Shown: positions 31,901 to 38,502 of the stretch, piece by piece | Layout of the letters: every line of letters begins with the position of its first letter | How positions within the stretch are numbered: position 1 is the stretch's first letter | Assembly: GCA_004194705.1 (NCBI GenBank) | Contig: SADC01000707.1 | Coordinates: 496,001 to 560,000, forward strand | DNA length: 64,000 nt | From: Ditylenchus dipsaci | Lineage: Eukaryota > Nematoda > Chromadorea > Rhabditida > Anguinidae | Direction of reading: 5' to 3' | Notes under the pieces: model-generated | What the model was told of the DNA's origin: nothing | Databases searched by the model: none | What the model saw: only the letters and a program-made list of their open reading frames with translations | Made by a program: the position numbers and the translations under genes

Positions 31901-34544
31901 TAATAATATCTTGGCTCCGAGATTCTCCGCTCCGAGCCAAGATCAAGATCAGGAGCGAAATTTTGGAATAAAAGCAGGAGAAAGAGCAAAAATTTTGAAA
32001 TGCCAGCCCTGCTCCCAACCCTATTTATAACTGGTTTTTTGTTGAATAACATGTGCAATTTAGTTAAAAAATAAAATTTCAAATTTTTTAAGAAGTAAAG
32101 AGAAAGACGGTAAGATGTAATTGTGCCAAGAACAAGTGAATTTGTGCCATAATAAGTGTATTTGCGCCAAAAAAATTTTATTTAGTGAATTTGCGCCATA
32201 AAAAATAATGGCTGTAAGTACTTTCACCGCTAAATTATTCTTTTACCCCGCCAAATTATTCATTTATCCCCCCAATCGTAAAAATGAGTATTCCTCGATG
32301 TTTTTATGTCGTAAAATTTTTTTCTTTTGATCATCATGTAGCCCTGAATCTCTAGTTTCATATAAGCTATCAACTGACTCCTTGTTGTTGAGAAAAAATT
32401 GAGAAATACCCATTTTTTTTAAAGAGGAAATGTTTCATAAAAACGGGTATTTCTCAAACTTTTCTCAACAACAAGAAGTCAGTTGATAGCTTATCAGAAA
32501 CTAGAAATTCAGGGCTACATGATGATCGAAAGAAAAAAATTTTACGACATGAAAACATCGAGGAATATTCATTTTTACGATTTGGGGGATAAAAGAATAA
32601 TTTGGCGGCGTAAAACAATTTTAGCCAAAAAAATTAGCCATAAACAGCAGCGGCAAAATCATTTAGTTGAATGTGAAAAAATAAATAACTAGTAGGAAAT
32701 GGCAGTCATTGTACCAAAGTAAAACAAATCTGCCATATGTTTTTTTTTTAATTTCTCCAGCTCAACAAAATATATATTAGTAAACAACCCTAACATAAGC
32801 TGTATAATTTTCTAATGCCGCTTTAAACAAGCAATTTTTATTTTGAATAAATAATTTTAATGGTGGCAGTCATACCTGCGCGCTTACCAAAAAAATAGAA
32901 AGCGCCACCGCCAGGAGTGTTTAAAACTGAGCGCCGCCGCTCCGCCGCTTCAAGCATTTCGAAACTTTCGAGGCCTCCGCGGTTGGCCGCTGGTAGAAGG
33001 CGGACTGCCGGGGAAAAGTAATTGCTATTCGACGCTCGATATAACGAACCCCTGGGGACCAGCCGCAGGGGTTCATTATATCGAGCGTTCGTCATATAGA
33101 GCGTCTGTTTGACTAGATTTAGAACAAATCCGACCAAACCGAAAAAAATAGTTCGCTATATCGAGAGTTCGTTATATCGAGCGTCGACTGTATTTAAGTG
33201 CACAGGGGGTCAAACGTCAGTCAGAATAAAGGCCTTATTTATATTAACCCTATTTGATTTTAGTCCGATTTGAATTGGCGCAATTCAAGCGGGCTCGATT
33301 TTAAATGGCCCAATCTTTGGCGGGCCCTGATTTTGCTCTTTTTTAATTTTTTTGTAAAATACGTTAAAGCGAAATTGAAATATTTTCTCGATTTAATTAC
33401 AAAACTTGAGTTTTAGATCTCTTTTGAATTCTAATTTTTAAACTCTTTTTCGCTCTAAATATGTTCACTCAGACTCCGAAAAAAAATATGCCTTGGATCC
33501 CTACTGTTTTTTGCGAAAAAATTTATTTTTGCGTTGGTACCCAAGCCAATCTTCGTCTGAAAAATTTCCTAACTCTCTAAAAAAAATTTTTAAACGCACT
33601 ATTTGTGTAGAAAATAGTTATTTACGAGACGGCCCTGAGATTGCATAGAAAACCATATTAACCATAAGCTAGCCGCTGCGCGCCAAAAACAGCAGACCTT
33701 AATTTTCAGACCAGCATACCCTAGATGCAATAAATAAATATTTTTTGTCATATAAATATTTTTCTTCCATATCAATATTGCAGGCGGAAAGCAATAGAAA
33801 AAGGGATTGTCCAGAAAATGCTTACCTTGTTAACCGACTTCACAAATGCATCAAGACCATAGAAGACTCTGTGATACTGGGTAAATTTAACATATAAAAA
33901 ATATCTAGCTGCCTATCTAGTTTTTTTTCGAGTAAAAATTCAGAAGATTTTCTTTAACTCTTTTTCTTAACTTTAATTCTCTCTTGAAAATTTTGCAGTT
34001 GGAGTGATTTTGGGTTGTGGTATGAAATTTCCCCGCCACGCAAACATACCGGATTCCAGAAAAAACTTTCTTTTCGTGCTTCTCAGCCCAGATTTCACAA
34101 AAAGCTGGTTATTTTTGGGGGTTAAAAATATTCGGCGCTACTCGGTTTTAAACCCCCCGATAAGTTCTAGGCTTAGTCCTTAGGCTTCATGGTTTGTGTC
34201 CAAAAAATTTTTAATTAATAATAATAATTTTCGTGCCTCGGAAAAACAGATTTCTGGGCCGAAATGCTTTATAGCTGAAAATCTAATGCATAAAATAATT
34301 ACTGCAATTTCAGCACATGAGCAAAGATTTATCGAATTTGAATGGGAGCAGGCACACGCATTATTGAGAGGATAATTATGGTAGTTTTTGAAAAATTTGG
34401 TGTAAATTTAAAAAATGTAGTAATGCACACAACCTTTAGATATTCTACATAATTCTAACAGTACTGTTCGCCTTTTTTATGCTTGGTGATACAGGAGCTG
34501 ATGTCAAACTCACACAAGAAGTAATGGACAGGATTAAGCGCTAG
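10691..34544 (+). CDS. Cys-loop ligand-gated ion channel (nicotinic acetylcholine receptor-like, alpha-type), whole gene
   Basis: Subunit of a pentameric plasma-membrane ion channel, normally opened by acetylcholine or a related ligand. About 21 exons follow the family order: signal peptide, ligand-binding domain, M1-M3, intracellular loop, M4. Landmarks are TLYDDLFVDYQ, WVDQLLKWDPSLYGG, a cys-loop with FPFDQ and a second Cys, SWSMDG, a vicinal CC pair in YDCCPYPFP (alpha-type signature), LIIPSAF in M1, and SEHIPLIGKYY before M3. Exon 1-2, loop, M2-M3 and most joins have matching phases. Several exons (near 12051, 14828, 16186, 33826, 34365) need a one-base correction and the exon 12/13 join is off by one. 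This suggests assembly errors, though decay cannot be excluded. The gene spans about 24 kb, mostly transposon-filled introns; the largest, 19504-33783, is 14 kb. No tight match to a named subunit can be claimed. Confidence 0.85.
11771..12073 (+). CDS. Receptor exons 2-4: start of the ligand-binding domain
   Basis: Exon 11771-11874 encodes YMRTLYDDLFVDYQ, and exon 11930-11970 continues KEIRPVINDSEPLT in phase 2. Together they match the N-terminal helix of nicotinic subunits (LLxDLFxxYxKxxRPV). Exon 12015-12073 encodes LVAVQFGLNK and then ILKVDE, the beta-1 strand ending in the DEK region. The two halves of that exon are in different frames, and adding one A to the AAA run at 12051-12053 joins them. 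Confidence 0.8.
12290..12830. repeat. GC-rich repeat and tRNA-derived SINE-like tail
   Basis: GC-rich blocks (TCCGCCGGCGGAGGCGG near 12312 and an inverted relative near 12505-12580) stand out from the AT-rich background. At 12755-12820 a segment with TTTATATACGCA, then GGTTCAAGTCC (a B-box-like motif), matches an inverted copy at about 14335-14440 (reverse strand GGTTATAATCC with the same flanks). This suggests a tRNA-derived SINE, but no complete cloverleaf was found. A GC-rich relative lies at about 32880-33010. Confidence 0.5.
13014..13266. mobile_element. Palindromic MITE with TACCGTATTCTCTCTAATAG ends
   Basis: The ends are perfect inverted copies, and a TA can be read as target duplication. 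Sequences of the same family (CCGTATTT..CTCTAATA) occur at 31450-31640, 48510-48930, 52613 and near 63000. Non-autonomous; the mariner superfamily is likely from the TA and the end style. Confidence 0.75.
13296..14100. mobile_element. Foldback element with two nested insertions
   Basis: Outer arms (GGTACTTATTTACCCTGACC at the left, GAATCAGGGTAAAAAAGTGAC at the right) match the element at 3919-4461. Inside the left arm sits a TTAAAGGGGCAT-ended element (13344-13602). Inside the right arm sits a C/G-rich foldback, 13912-14078, whose ends read AGGCGTAGCCAGG and CTGGCTACGCCT. Order of insertion follows directly from the interrupted arms. Confidence 0.72.
14614..14839 (+). CDS. Receptor exons 5-7: WLEL...WVDQLLKWDP loop region
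   Basis: Exon 14614-14637 (24 nt, NVYLWLEL) joins in phase 0 to 14696-14741 (YWVDQLLKWDPSLYGG). This matches the nicotinic W-x-D-x-x-L-x-W motif and YGG. Exon 14793-14839 continues GLDRIHVPSAKV, then stops at TGATAAG. Restoring one G gives TGG, the conserved Trp of the IW-PD motif. Confidence 0.8.
15005..15262. repeat. Palindrome with CCTTGGTCCCC-type motif
   Basis: AGTGTACAAGTGG at the left is mirrored by CCACTTGTACACT at the right. The arms share the GTCCCTTCTGTTGATTTT / GACCAAGGC block, which also appears in several unrelated palindromes in this window. Confidence 0.7.
15398..15998. mobile_element. TA-flanked mariner-like MITE with nested palindrome
   Basis: Ends CAGACGGGGTGGTTCAAAAG and its mirror CTTTTGAGCCACCCTG-like sequence are each bordered by TA. 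Both arms contain ACGTCATCGTTTAGCCCTGA. A second palindrome, GACCAAGGCATAAATGCTG and its mirror, is inserted at about 15600-15825. The element lies in the receptor intron just before exon 8. Confidence 0.78.
16032..16955 (+). CDS. Receptor exons 8-12: cys-loop and vicinal-cysteine loop C
   Basis: Exons are 16032-16104 (NEMETNAIIKYNGEVTLFRA), 16159-16201, 16676-16723 (ICYLTFASWSMDGSK), 16776-16841 (NATNLELYVRNTEWE) and 16892-16955 (VKMYEKVYDCCPYPFP). Exon 16159-16201 gives IACSLSLS and then FPFDQ after one T is added to the run at 16186-16189. The cys-loop then has exactly 13 residues between its cysteines. The intron after 16104 starts GCAAGT, a GC-AG intron. The adjacent CC in the last exon marks a ligand-binding alpha-type subunit. 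The first-exon acceptor is weak, so its 5' edge is approximate. Confidence 0.82.
17053..18868 (+). CDS. Receptor exons 13-16: transmembrane segments M1-M3
   Basis: Exon 17053-17190 encodes M1 (LIIPSAFITVVTIVGFFTP, ending GENTEK). Exon 18265-18334 encodes M2 (TAVTALLSMTIIIMMVSDEV). Exon 18544-18599 encodes ATSEHIPLIGKYYIGLIFI, and 18650-18868 encodes M3 (IFIAAFTTTLTLAFQMRG) and the start of the cytoplasmic loop (KYFLFERVAK). Phases between the last three join perfectly. The join from exon 12 into 17053 is off by one base. An alternative frame there gives YGYHFHL, closer to the family pattern, so a two-base loss near 17085 is possible. The long introns hold palindromic elements at 17498-17752 and 17996-18245. 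Confidence 0.85.
17498..17752. mobile_element. MITE with CCATGGTTTTTGAACGCAGC ends
   Basis: Perfectly mirrored ends with an adjacent AATTGGCGGGGACAC block in each arm. The same ends in a longer composite form delimit 37070-38431. Lies in the receptor intron between M1 and M2 exons. Confidence 0.75.
17996..18245. mobile_element. Palindromic element abutting the M2 exon
   Basis: CCTATGTGACAAT at the left and ATTGTCACATAGG at the right frame a palindrome that carries the CCTTGGATCCCC / CTAAGGTAACCCCCC motif and a TAGACTTAGGCAAGGGTAAG core. It ends only about 20 bp before the acceptor of the M2 exon, so its insertion may have altered the 3' splice region. Confidence 0.7.
18948..19503 (+). CDS. 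Receptor exons 17-18: intracellular loop
   Basis: Exon 18948-19111 (NVPVGGSFTEGITMKGIQM) and exon 19166-19503 encode a Ser/Thr/Asn-rich loop with no conserved domain, as expected between M3 and M4. The second ends ARIVKMDDLLEMETQWKT before GTAAAT. The phase between the two exons is off by one base, so one boundary or base is wrong. The splice sites TAATTAG and AATTTAG are plausible. Confidence 0.65.
19568..22072 (+). mobile_element. MULE (Mutator-like) DNA transposon with 9-bp target duplication
   Basis: Inverted repeats of about 200 bp begin GGTGCGTAGACGTTTAGGGG at the left and, complemented, GGCATAGGGGCGTTTAGGGA at the right. They are immediately flanked by the identical 9-mer GATTTTGAC (19559-19567 and 22073-22081). 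A 9-bp duplication with long TIRs is diagnostic of MULEs. Each TIR also contains an internal hairpin around TTTTGTGACA. The element is inserted in the receptor's 14 kb intron, in the same orientation as the receptor. It encodes a disrupted transposase and an OTU-like domain, listed separately. Confidence 0.93.
19836..21426 (+). CDS. MULE-encoded fusion: zinc-finger region, partial transposase core, OTU-like C-terminal half
   Basis: Exon 19836-20029 encodes MKDFKWTNTDVIENLQRLKS. Exon 20079 onward has ECIDCL, and after an intron DGHYMLNK and ECRLHP, a probable FLYWCH-like zinc-binding segment (inference). The MULE core follows with the first catalytic Asp in LLMADGTFDLCP and IFIIHGLFKGEWIAV. 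The second, FHCDYEKAEM near 21020-21050, is one base out of frame. The third catalytic Glu and CxxH region are absent. Instead the frame runs into HWGSTQQLILAARLYNRNFI, and after a GC-AG intron (21267-21321) SHFDVV. These resemble the later strands and catalytic His motif of OTU cysteine proteases. The OTU Cys motif is not seen. It is thus probably an internally deleted, non-functional derivative of a longer MULE-OTU element. Frame breaks near 20310 and 21020 could be assembly errors. Confidence 0.75.
22090..22740. repeat. Repeat with TTAACACGGGAAAG end, plus short palindrome
   Basis: From about 22213 the sequence TTAACACGGGAAAGGCAGTG through GCTGAACATGATGG to TATCTGAGTGATC is related, inverted, to the interior of the hAT-like element at about 28050-28410. 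A palindromic block with AATATTCCCGGGAATATTCC sits at about 22658-22705, bounded by GTTGTAGAAA and ACAACCCTA. No coding potential is seen. Confidence 0.55.
22800..23340. repeat. Dispersed repeat containing GTGTAGCCCTGAAT
   Basis: Blocks reading TTTGTAAAAGGATGTTTGTGG, then GTGTAGCCCTGAATGGG(C/T)A and GAGTAAGAGTACCAGGATA at 23100-23330 recur at about 26350-26500 and 26590-26980. The copies are in the same orientation and point to a degenerated longer element in the receptor intron. Confidence 0.5.
23350..23560. repeat. Short tandem/inverted TTGGCCAATTTTTGG repeats
   Basis: Alternating GGCCAA and TTGGTCC units form a locally self-complementary block, which recurs at about 26200-26275 next to the tRNA-like segment. 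Open frames here are by-products of the repeat. Confidence 0.65.
24060..24845. mobile_element. Foldback with CCGCAAAATAC minisatellite arms
   Basis: The left arm (24075-24280) has about ten units of TTACCGCAAAATACTTTTT. The right arm (24663-24840) has the same units inverted. Between them are inverted copies of CGGATCCCTCAGAATCCCAC and CAGAAGCCCCTGAAAG around a central spacer. The arms are therefore tandem arrays, not unique sequence. Confidence 0.82.
25085..25580. repeat. Cluster of hairpins and a partial Tigger-like MITE
   Basis: A hairpin (AACACAAAAAGG...CCTTTTTGTGTT) is at 25098-25166. A palindromic GTCTAAGGTA element with a GCCC/GGGC loop is at 25385-25475; relatives are at 41277, 55622 and 60195. 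At 25505-25575 TACCCTCGATTTAACGTAC and ACTCGACTGTA resemble one end of the CAGTCGA elements found elsewhere here. Confidence 0.6.
26118..26182 (+). repeat. tRNA-like segment, possible SINE head
   Basis: Contains TGGCCTAGTGGTTAGC, a good pol III A-box, and about 40 nt later GGTTCGGTTCTCC, an imperfect B-box. Acceptor-stem pairing is not evident, so this is not called as a functional tRNA. Similar A-box segments (GGCCTAGT.GG) occur at 49088 and 53390. Confidence 0.45.
27603..28609. mobile_element. hAT-like element with satellite arms and 8-bp target duplication
   Basis: Ends TAGGGTTGTCGAT are inverted and flanked by the identical 8-mer TATGTAAA (27595-27602 and 28610-28617), as expected for hAT transposons. 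Each arm is an array of self-complementary units built from TTAATCGAAAATTTCGATTA and CGATTATCGATTCG. The 500 bp interior has no transposase and is related, inverted, to 22213-22560. Confidence 0.9.
28699..28836 (-). CDS. Terminal exon of an unidentified minus-strand gene nested in the receptor intron
   Basis: A good acceptor (ATTGCAG on the minus strand) precedes an open exon. It encodes AWVAYKYIDLLQELDQCSDK and VHELHEDLIACHKHNKMA and then a stop. Composition is hydrophilic, helical and coiled-coil-like, with codon choice unlike the surrounding repeats. I cannot name the family. No upstream exons were recognised to the right, where repeats dominate. It could be a real nested gene or a transduced fragment. 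Confidence 0.5.
   Translation of the reverse strand, partial: VGGAWVAYKYIDLLQELDQCSDKMISQVHELHEDLIACHKHNKMA
28923..29147. mobile_element. Foldback with GGCGCAAAT repeats
   Basis: ATAATCATTTTCGACGGC at the left is mirrored by GCCATCGAAAATGATTA at the right. Between them TTTACTT and GGCGCAAATA units repeat in both orientations. Related half-elements occur at 30205-30280 and 32120-32215, and a looser relative at 46650-46715. Confidence 0.68.
29575..30140. mobile_element. Mariner-like MITE with transposase remnant
   Basis: Ends CAGGGTGGGGTAACTTTTC and its mirror (AAGTTGCCACACCCG) enclose arms sharing CTTTTGTTTTGATCGTAAC. On the minus strand at about 29825-29935 an open stretch encodes LRQRFVEGIEQMSQEVINRA and ends soon after. 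It resembles the C-terminal tail of Tc1/mariner transposases (inference). Confidence 0.65.
30420..32000. mobile_element. Composite element with GAGCCAAGAGC outer arms and inner GAATTCATCTGC element
   Basis: Outer arms contain GCTCCGAGCCAAGAGCA units near 30460-30520 and inverted near 31910-31960. The right end reads CCCAACCCTA, like the hAT ends here. Inside, 30876-31837 is bounded by GGTGAATTCATCTGCACC repeated three to four times per arm in opposite orientation. A further palindrome (GACAATGTCG, CCCACTTTTCGATTAC) is at 31205-31400, and a CTCTAATA MITE at about 31450-31640. Confidence 0.65.
32220..32640. repeat. Palindrome around AGTCAGTTGATAGCTT
   Basis: Arms share ATCGTAAAAATGA, GATCATCATGTAGCCCTGAA and GATAGCTT, with the centre near 32430. 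Apparent reading frames at 32483-32692 lie in one arm and are not genes. Confidence 0.7.
33027..33191. mobile_element. Tigger/pogo-like MITE
   Basis: ATTCGACGCTCGATATAACG at the left and CGTTATATCGAGCGTCGACTG at the right form inverted ends, with TA after the right end. The internal GGGGACC...GGGGTTC hairpin is shared with the partial copy at 25505. Confidence 0.72.
33784..34544 (+). CDS. Receptor exons 19-21: MA helix, M4 and C-terminus
   Basis: Exon 33784-33880 gives RKAIEKGIVQKMLTL and, after one base is restored near 33826, VNRLHKCIKTIEDSVIL. The incoming and outgoing phases then match. Exon 34314-34380 encodes AHEQRFIEFEWEQAHALL, resembling the amphipathic helix and W-x-x-A before M4. 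Exon 34462-34544 encodes LFAFFMLGDTGADVKLTQEV and ends at a stop. The hydrophobic run is short for M4 unless the broken LLxRIIM segment is included. Linking this across a 14 kb intron rests on phase and domain order, so confidence is moderate. Confidence 0.62.
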
Positions 34545-34985
34545 CAAACGCATAACATCTACGGATACACCTTTTTGCAAAAATATTTCTATTTTCATTT
34601 TTCAAAGTTTTTGAGTGAAATAAGTGTGAAAATATCTATAAGGTAAATTTTCATCATAGTATACGGGTTCACTAACTAATTCATGTGTTCTATAAATTTT
34701 TATTTTCCTTTGGTTAGTGTACATATTGAAAATGTAAAAAATTTATCTAATCTTCACTTCACGTATTTATTATACAAAGCTATAACTTTTGAGCACCGAT
34801 TTCAAACAAATTGATTTTTTTTAGGTGTCGAGCAGTCTTTTAGGTATCCCAGCATTTTTTTCAATTTCAAAAAAAATACAAAAGCATGATATACTTTTGT
34901 TGAAAAAGCATCTTTTTAGACCCCAAACAAACCTGTTCACGGGCTCGGTCTGGATTTAAAAATTGACTTCGAACGGGGTGAAAAC

Positions 34986-35216
34986 TTGAACCGAAGGCTG
35001 AAAAAAAGAAACAAAAGAGAGAAAGAAGCAGGAAAAAAGTGCACGCATATGGAAGTAGCATCGAATTTTCGATTTTCCATCCGGGTAACCAGATCTAACT
35101 TTTTTATTTTAGGGTGGGCTGGAAGTATGCCTGTTTATGCTCTTCTTTTCATGTTCTTCTTTATGATATTTTGCAGTAAATATAGTTTTTTGGAAAAGGG
35201 AATTGGTGAGCTATAA
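34986..35216 (+). CDS. Possible small single-pass membrane protein
   Basis: Open frame with a highly basic N-terminal part (RRLKKRNKREKEAGKK) and a hydrophobic segment (PVYALLFMFFFMIFC), ending LEKGIGEL. Overlapping AATAAA signals follow the stop. An internal GTAACC...TTTTAG could be a short intron, but skipping it changes the frame. No family recognised; the start codon is uncertain. Confidence 0.35.
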   Translation: MNRRLKKRNKREKEAGKKCTHMEVASNFRFSIRVTRSNFFILGWAGSMPVYALLFMFFFMIFCSKYSFLEKGIGEL

Positions 35217-35420
35217 AAAACAAACAATAAATAAATAAAATACTTGAAAGGTGTTTCCTGTATTTAGTCATTTAAATTGCCGCCAGAAACTGCTACTAAA
35301 TCTATGTTTTCCACAGACTAATTAATGTTTGAAATTTCTTTTTAACGGGTTCACGACAGAATTCTATACTATACTCATACACCCGAGAATCCAGCCTGCA
35401 ACTACTTATATTTTTTTACA

Positions 35421-36830
35421 ATGGGTCCAAATTCACTTGAAGTCTACTTACAAAACCTCGATGAACCGACCATATTGTTTTGCTTGTCCTGGTTTATGGT
35501 TTTGTCCGCATTCATAACCATGTTTGCCATGCTATGTCTCAAGCTGCGTGTTCTTACGGCCGTTACTCCTCTCAGTCCTTGTTGTACAATGTAATTTATT
35601 CTAGCAAACCAATGAACAAAAAACAATTTTTTTTATTTGTAGTATTCAGTGCCAGCCAAACGTAAATTGCTGAAAAAAATATTCCTGTTTTATTTAAAAG
35701 TTTTTAGTTGCGTGGTTTCTCCAGGTAAAGTGCAAGAAATTGCTAGAGTCTTGCATGCAAAAGTAGACATTCCAGGAGCTGCCGTCTTTGCTGATACCGC
35801 TTGGAGCACTTTGGCAAGTCGGGTGGAAAGTAGCAAGTCCGAATTTGGCGATTGTTCTCATGTTCACCGCCCATTACTTTCAAAGCATAAATTCGTATTT
35901 GTTTAAGCAGAATGATTGGTGTTTTTAAAGATCGATTATTTACCCGATGCTCATAAGAGGTGGCAAATCAACCCCTGTTCACTTATTTCTGCTCGGGGTC
36001 ATATTCTGCTCGTGGAACGGATATATTCAAGGTTTCAATTATATTGTTTGTCATGAAAACCCCAATAAATGGGTGTAAAAGTAACTTTGATACAACTAAG
36101 TCCCGATAGCTTGGCCCCGCTCAAATTATTTCCCGTCTAATTTTGAAGGCTTTCAAAAGCCTTCGAAAAAATGGATTAGAAAAATGTTGAAATTTAGGCT
36201 GGAACGAATTTGAGGGAGTGCGGGACTCGACTGTGCTAGTAAAAGCTGAACTGATGAAAATTTTCGAATAATTCAGATTTCAAATGGCATTTTATATTCA
36301 CAAATGTTTTAGGTTTTTTCCATGCAAAATATGCAGTCTACCCAGCTAATCACTTCTGGTCCTTTGGAAATCTCTTTGGTGATTTGTTTAGTAATTTATT
36401 ACGGCCTTTTTTACTCGGAGTGTCTGTAGGTCTTCCAATATTTATTGCTGGTATGATAATCAACTGTCACTCTGACCATATTTTGCGTAATTTACGAACT
36501 TCTCCAACGGATAAAGGATACAAAATACCACAAGGAGGAGCTTTTGATTAGTATCAGGAGCAATTTTTTTGGAGGTAAACATTAAACAACATTTTTTATT
36601 ATCAGTGTTTTACTTGCAGAAATTTTGGAGTGGTTTGGATACGCTCTTTGCGCTCAAACACTGACTGCTTGGCCTTTTGTTTGTTTACAATTGCTAATAC
36701 AATGCCGCGGTTTTGATATTATTGGTAAAAAATTCGTATTTTGTTTAATGTGATAATTTTTAGAGCAATCGAACACCACAGGTTCGTGCTTAAAATCTTT
36801 CAAAGCATATGTATTTCTTTAAGGTCTACT
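35421..36830 (+). CDS. SRD5A: Steroid 5-alpha-reductase (3-oxo-5-alpha-steroid 4-dehydrogenase family)
   Basis: NADPH-dependent membrane reductase of the steroid/lipid 5-alpha-reductase family. Exons: 35421-35590, micro-exons 35643-35661 and 35708-35724, 35776-35894, 35931-36031, 36313-36574, 36620-36724 and about 36766 on. Motifs in order: SYGRYSSQSL, YSVPAK plus LAWFLQ, ELPSLLIPLGALW, HYFQ, YPMLIRGGKSTP, NGYIQG, INCHSDHILRNLR, GYKIPQGGAFDY, EILEWFGYALCA and AIEHHRFVLKIFQ. All match SRD5A1/2 order, and the phases agree across the micro-exons. Two one-base corrections are needed: near 35530 in exon 1, and at 36548-36551, where restoring a T gives YVSGA. The extreme C-terminus (SRKALIPF in relatives) is not found, so the 3' end is approximate. 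The exon 5-6 intron contains a partial repeat at about 36095-36235. Confidence 0.88.
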
Positions 36831-37069
36831 GAGCAAAAAATATTTTTGATTACTGTGGAACGATGGGACGAGCCTTTTTCTTGCCGTACAAAACTTTTTT
36901 CGATTTTTTTTTGTTGTTGTGAAATATGCTAAAACATTAGCACAGTGTTTGCCATGCTGGTTTTTGAAATTGAAAAAATTATTTTGGCGCAAATTAAAAT
37001 TTTCAACCATGTTTTTATGAGGATCAAAACAGACAAAAAAATTTTTTATTGTAAATAGGTCGACCCGTT

Positions 37070-38431
37070 TAAAAGACCATTGGTTTTTGCGCGCAGCGGC
37101 ACATGCAAAATTGAATTGGCGGGGGACACTTCTCTTTCGTCTAGAACTACAGTCGACTCTCTACATAACGACTCTCTATATAACGTCCCTCTCCTCATAA
37201 CGTCTCAGTAAAACTAGTGGTTGGTCTAAACTAAACGCTCGAACAAGTGCCTCTCTATATAACGACTCCTCATAACGTCCTCTCTACATAACGTTCCGAT
37301 TCGCCTGGACGCTGCTTCAAAGTCAACGTTTCTCTTTTTTTTCGGCGATTCTAACGTTTTTCGAAAAAGTTAGAAAGTAAAAGCGTCTCAACAAGAAAAT
37401 TACTAATTTTTGCTTGTAATATGTTCCGTTTTGCGCAGCTTTCAAAATTTGAAGTTACACTACCACGGCTACCTACTTCGTGAACGAATAAGGCCATCGT
37501 AGACAAAACGAGCACAAAATAAATCTCTACAAAGCACCGCGCTTTCTTCATCGTTTCTGGTCGGATGTCAAACCGGAAAATATGGCCAATTGCTTCCGAA
37601 AAGTCGGATTCATTAAGTGTCGGAAGTAAGTCGTGTATTTTTTACAAAAAAAATATTTTCCGTTTTCAAGGAAGGCACTAACAATCAAGAGAATCCATCG
37701 ATGGATGAGGAAGGCGCTGGCGATAAAGTGCATCTCGAAAACGCAGTAATTAATTAAGCACACTCTGGGCAAAAATGCAGCCGCTGGCTTTGGTGGAAGG
37801 CACATTGGACGACTGTTTATCGTTGTATCACCAACTCGCTACTGGTGGGACGCTCACTCTAGCCGAAATCGCAACGTTTGTCTTAACGGAAGTGGAATAG
37901 CCGGAGACGGAAAGGAAATTCGTTTGTTTTTCTGGGTTCTTGAATGGATTTTTCTTTAAGTGATACTGTTATTGATAAAGATTGACCAAATGCCAGAACC
38001 ACCAGACACTACTCGAGAAGCAGTTGAAGCTTTGAAGATTCTTCAAGATCCTTGAAGTTGAGCTGCTGTGCGAAAACGTGGATGATTCAAGCAGAAGAAT
38101 ATTTACACTTATTTTATGCCTATTCCGTGTTTGTTTGTTCAGGTGTGATTTTTGATTAAAAAAAGCTTTTCCTGAATAACTCTCTACATAACGTCTGGTG
38201 AGTGATATTAAGGCGAGTGCCGCTCTACACAACGACTCTCTATCTTACGTCCTCTCCTCATAACGTCCCGTTTAGGCGGTCCCTTGAAAGACGTTATGTA
38301 GAGAGTCGACTGTACACTCTTTTGAGTCATTTCAAACGACTCAAAAGAGTACAGTGATAGACGAAAGAGAAGTGTCCCCCGCCAATTCAAATTTTGGACA
38401 TGCCACTACGCGCAAAAACCATGGTCCTTAA
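37070..38431. mobile_element. Composite: CCAT(G/T)GGTTTTTGCGCG-ended element carrying a Tigger/pogo element
   Basis: Outer ends CCATTGGTTTTTGCGCGC and GCGCAAAAACCATGG, each next to AATTGGCGGGGGACACTT, match the MITE at 17498-17752. Nested inside is 37150-38312 with CAGTCGACTCTCTACATAAC ends and TA on both sides, typical of pogo/Tigger elements. The latter encodes a transposase remnant on the plus strand. Confidence 0.8.
37510..37765 (+). pseudogene. Tigger/pogo transposase C-terminal remnant
   Basis: FWSDVKPENMANCFRKVGFI, followed after a short intron by EGTNNQENPSMDEEGAGD, resembles the C-terminal part of DDE_1 (Tigger/Jerky-like) transposases, where W-x-x-V-x-P-x-T-I-x-N-CF-K-GF is conserved. 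The DDE core is missing or decayed. Confidence 0.6.
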
Positions 38432-38502
38432 ACAATGAAATTTGACTCATTCTGTTTTAAACTCATGCTACAAAAGAGCCTAATGCTCAATTTTGAGCTC
38501 TT

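Noticed and set aside
35649..35906. Single-exon frame beginning MPAKRKLLKKIF
   Set aside because: It reads through two introns of the 5-alpha-reductase gene; the spliced frame gives the conserved YSVPAK-LAWFLQ-ELPS sequence instead.
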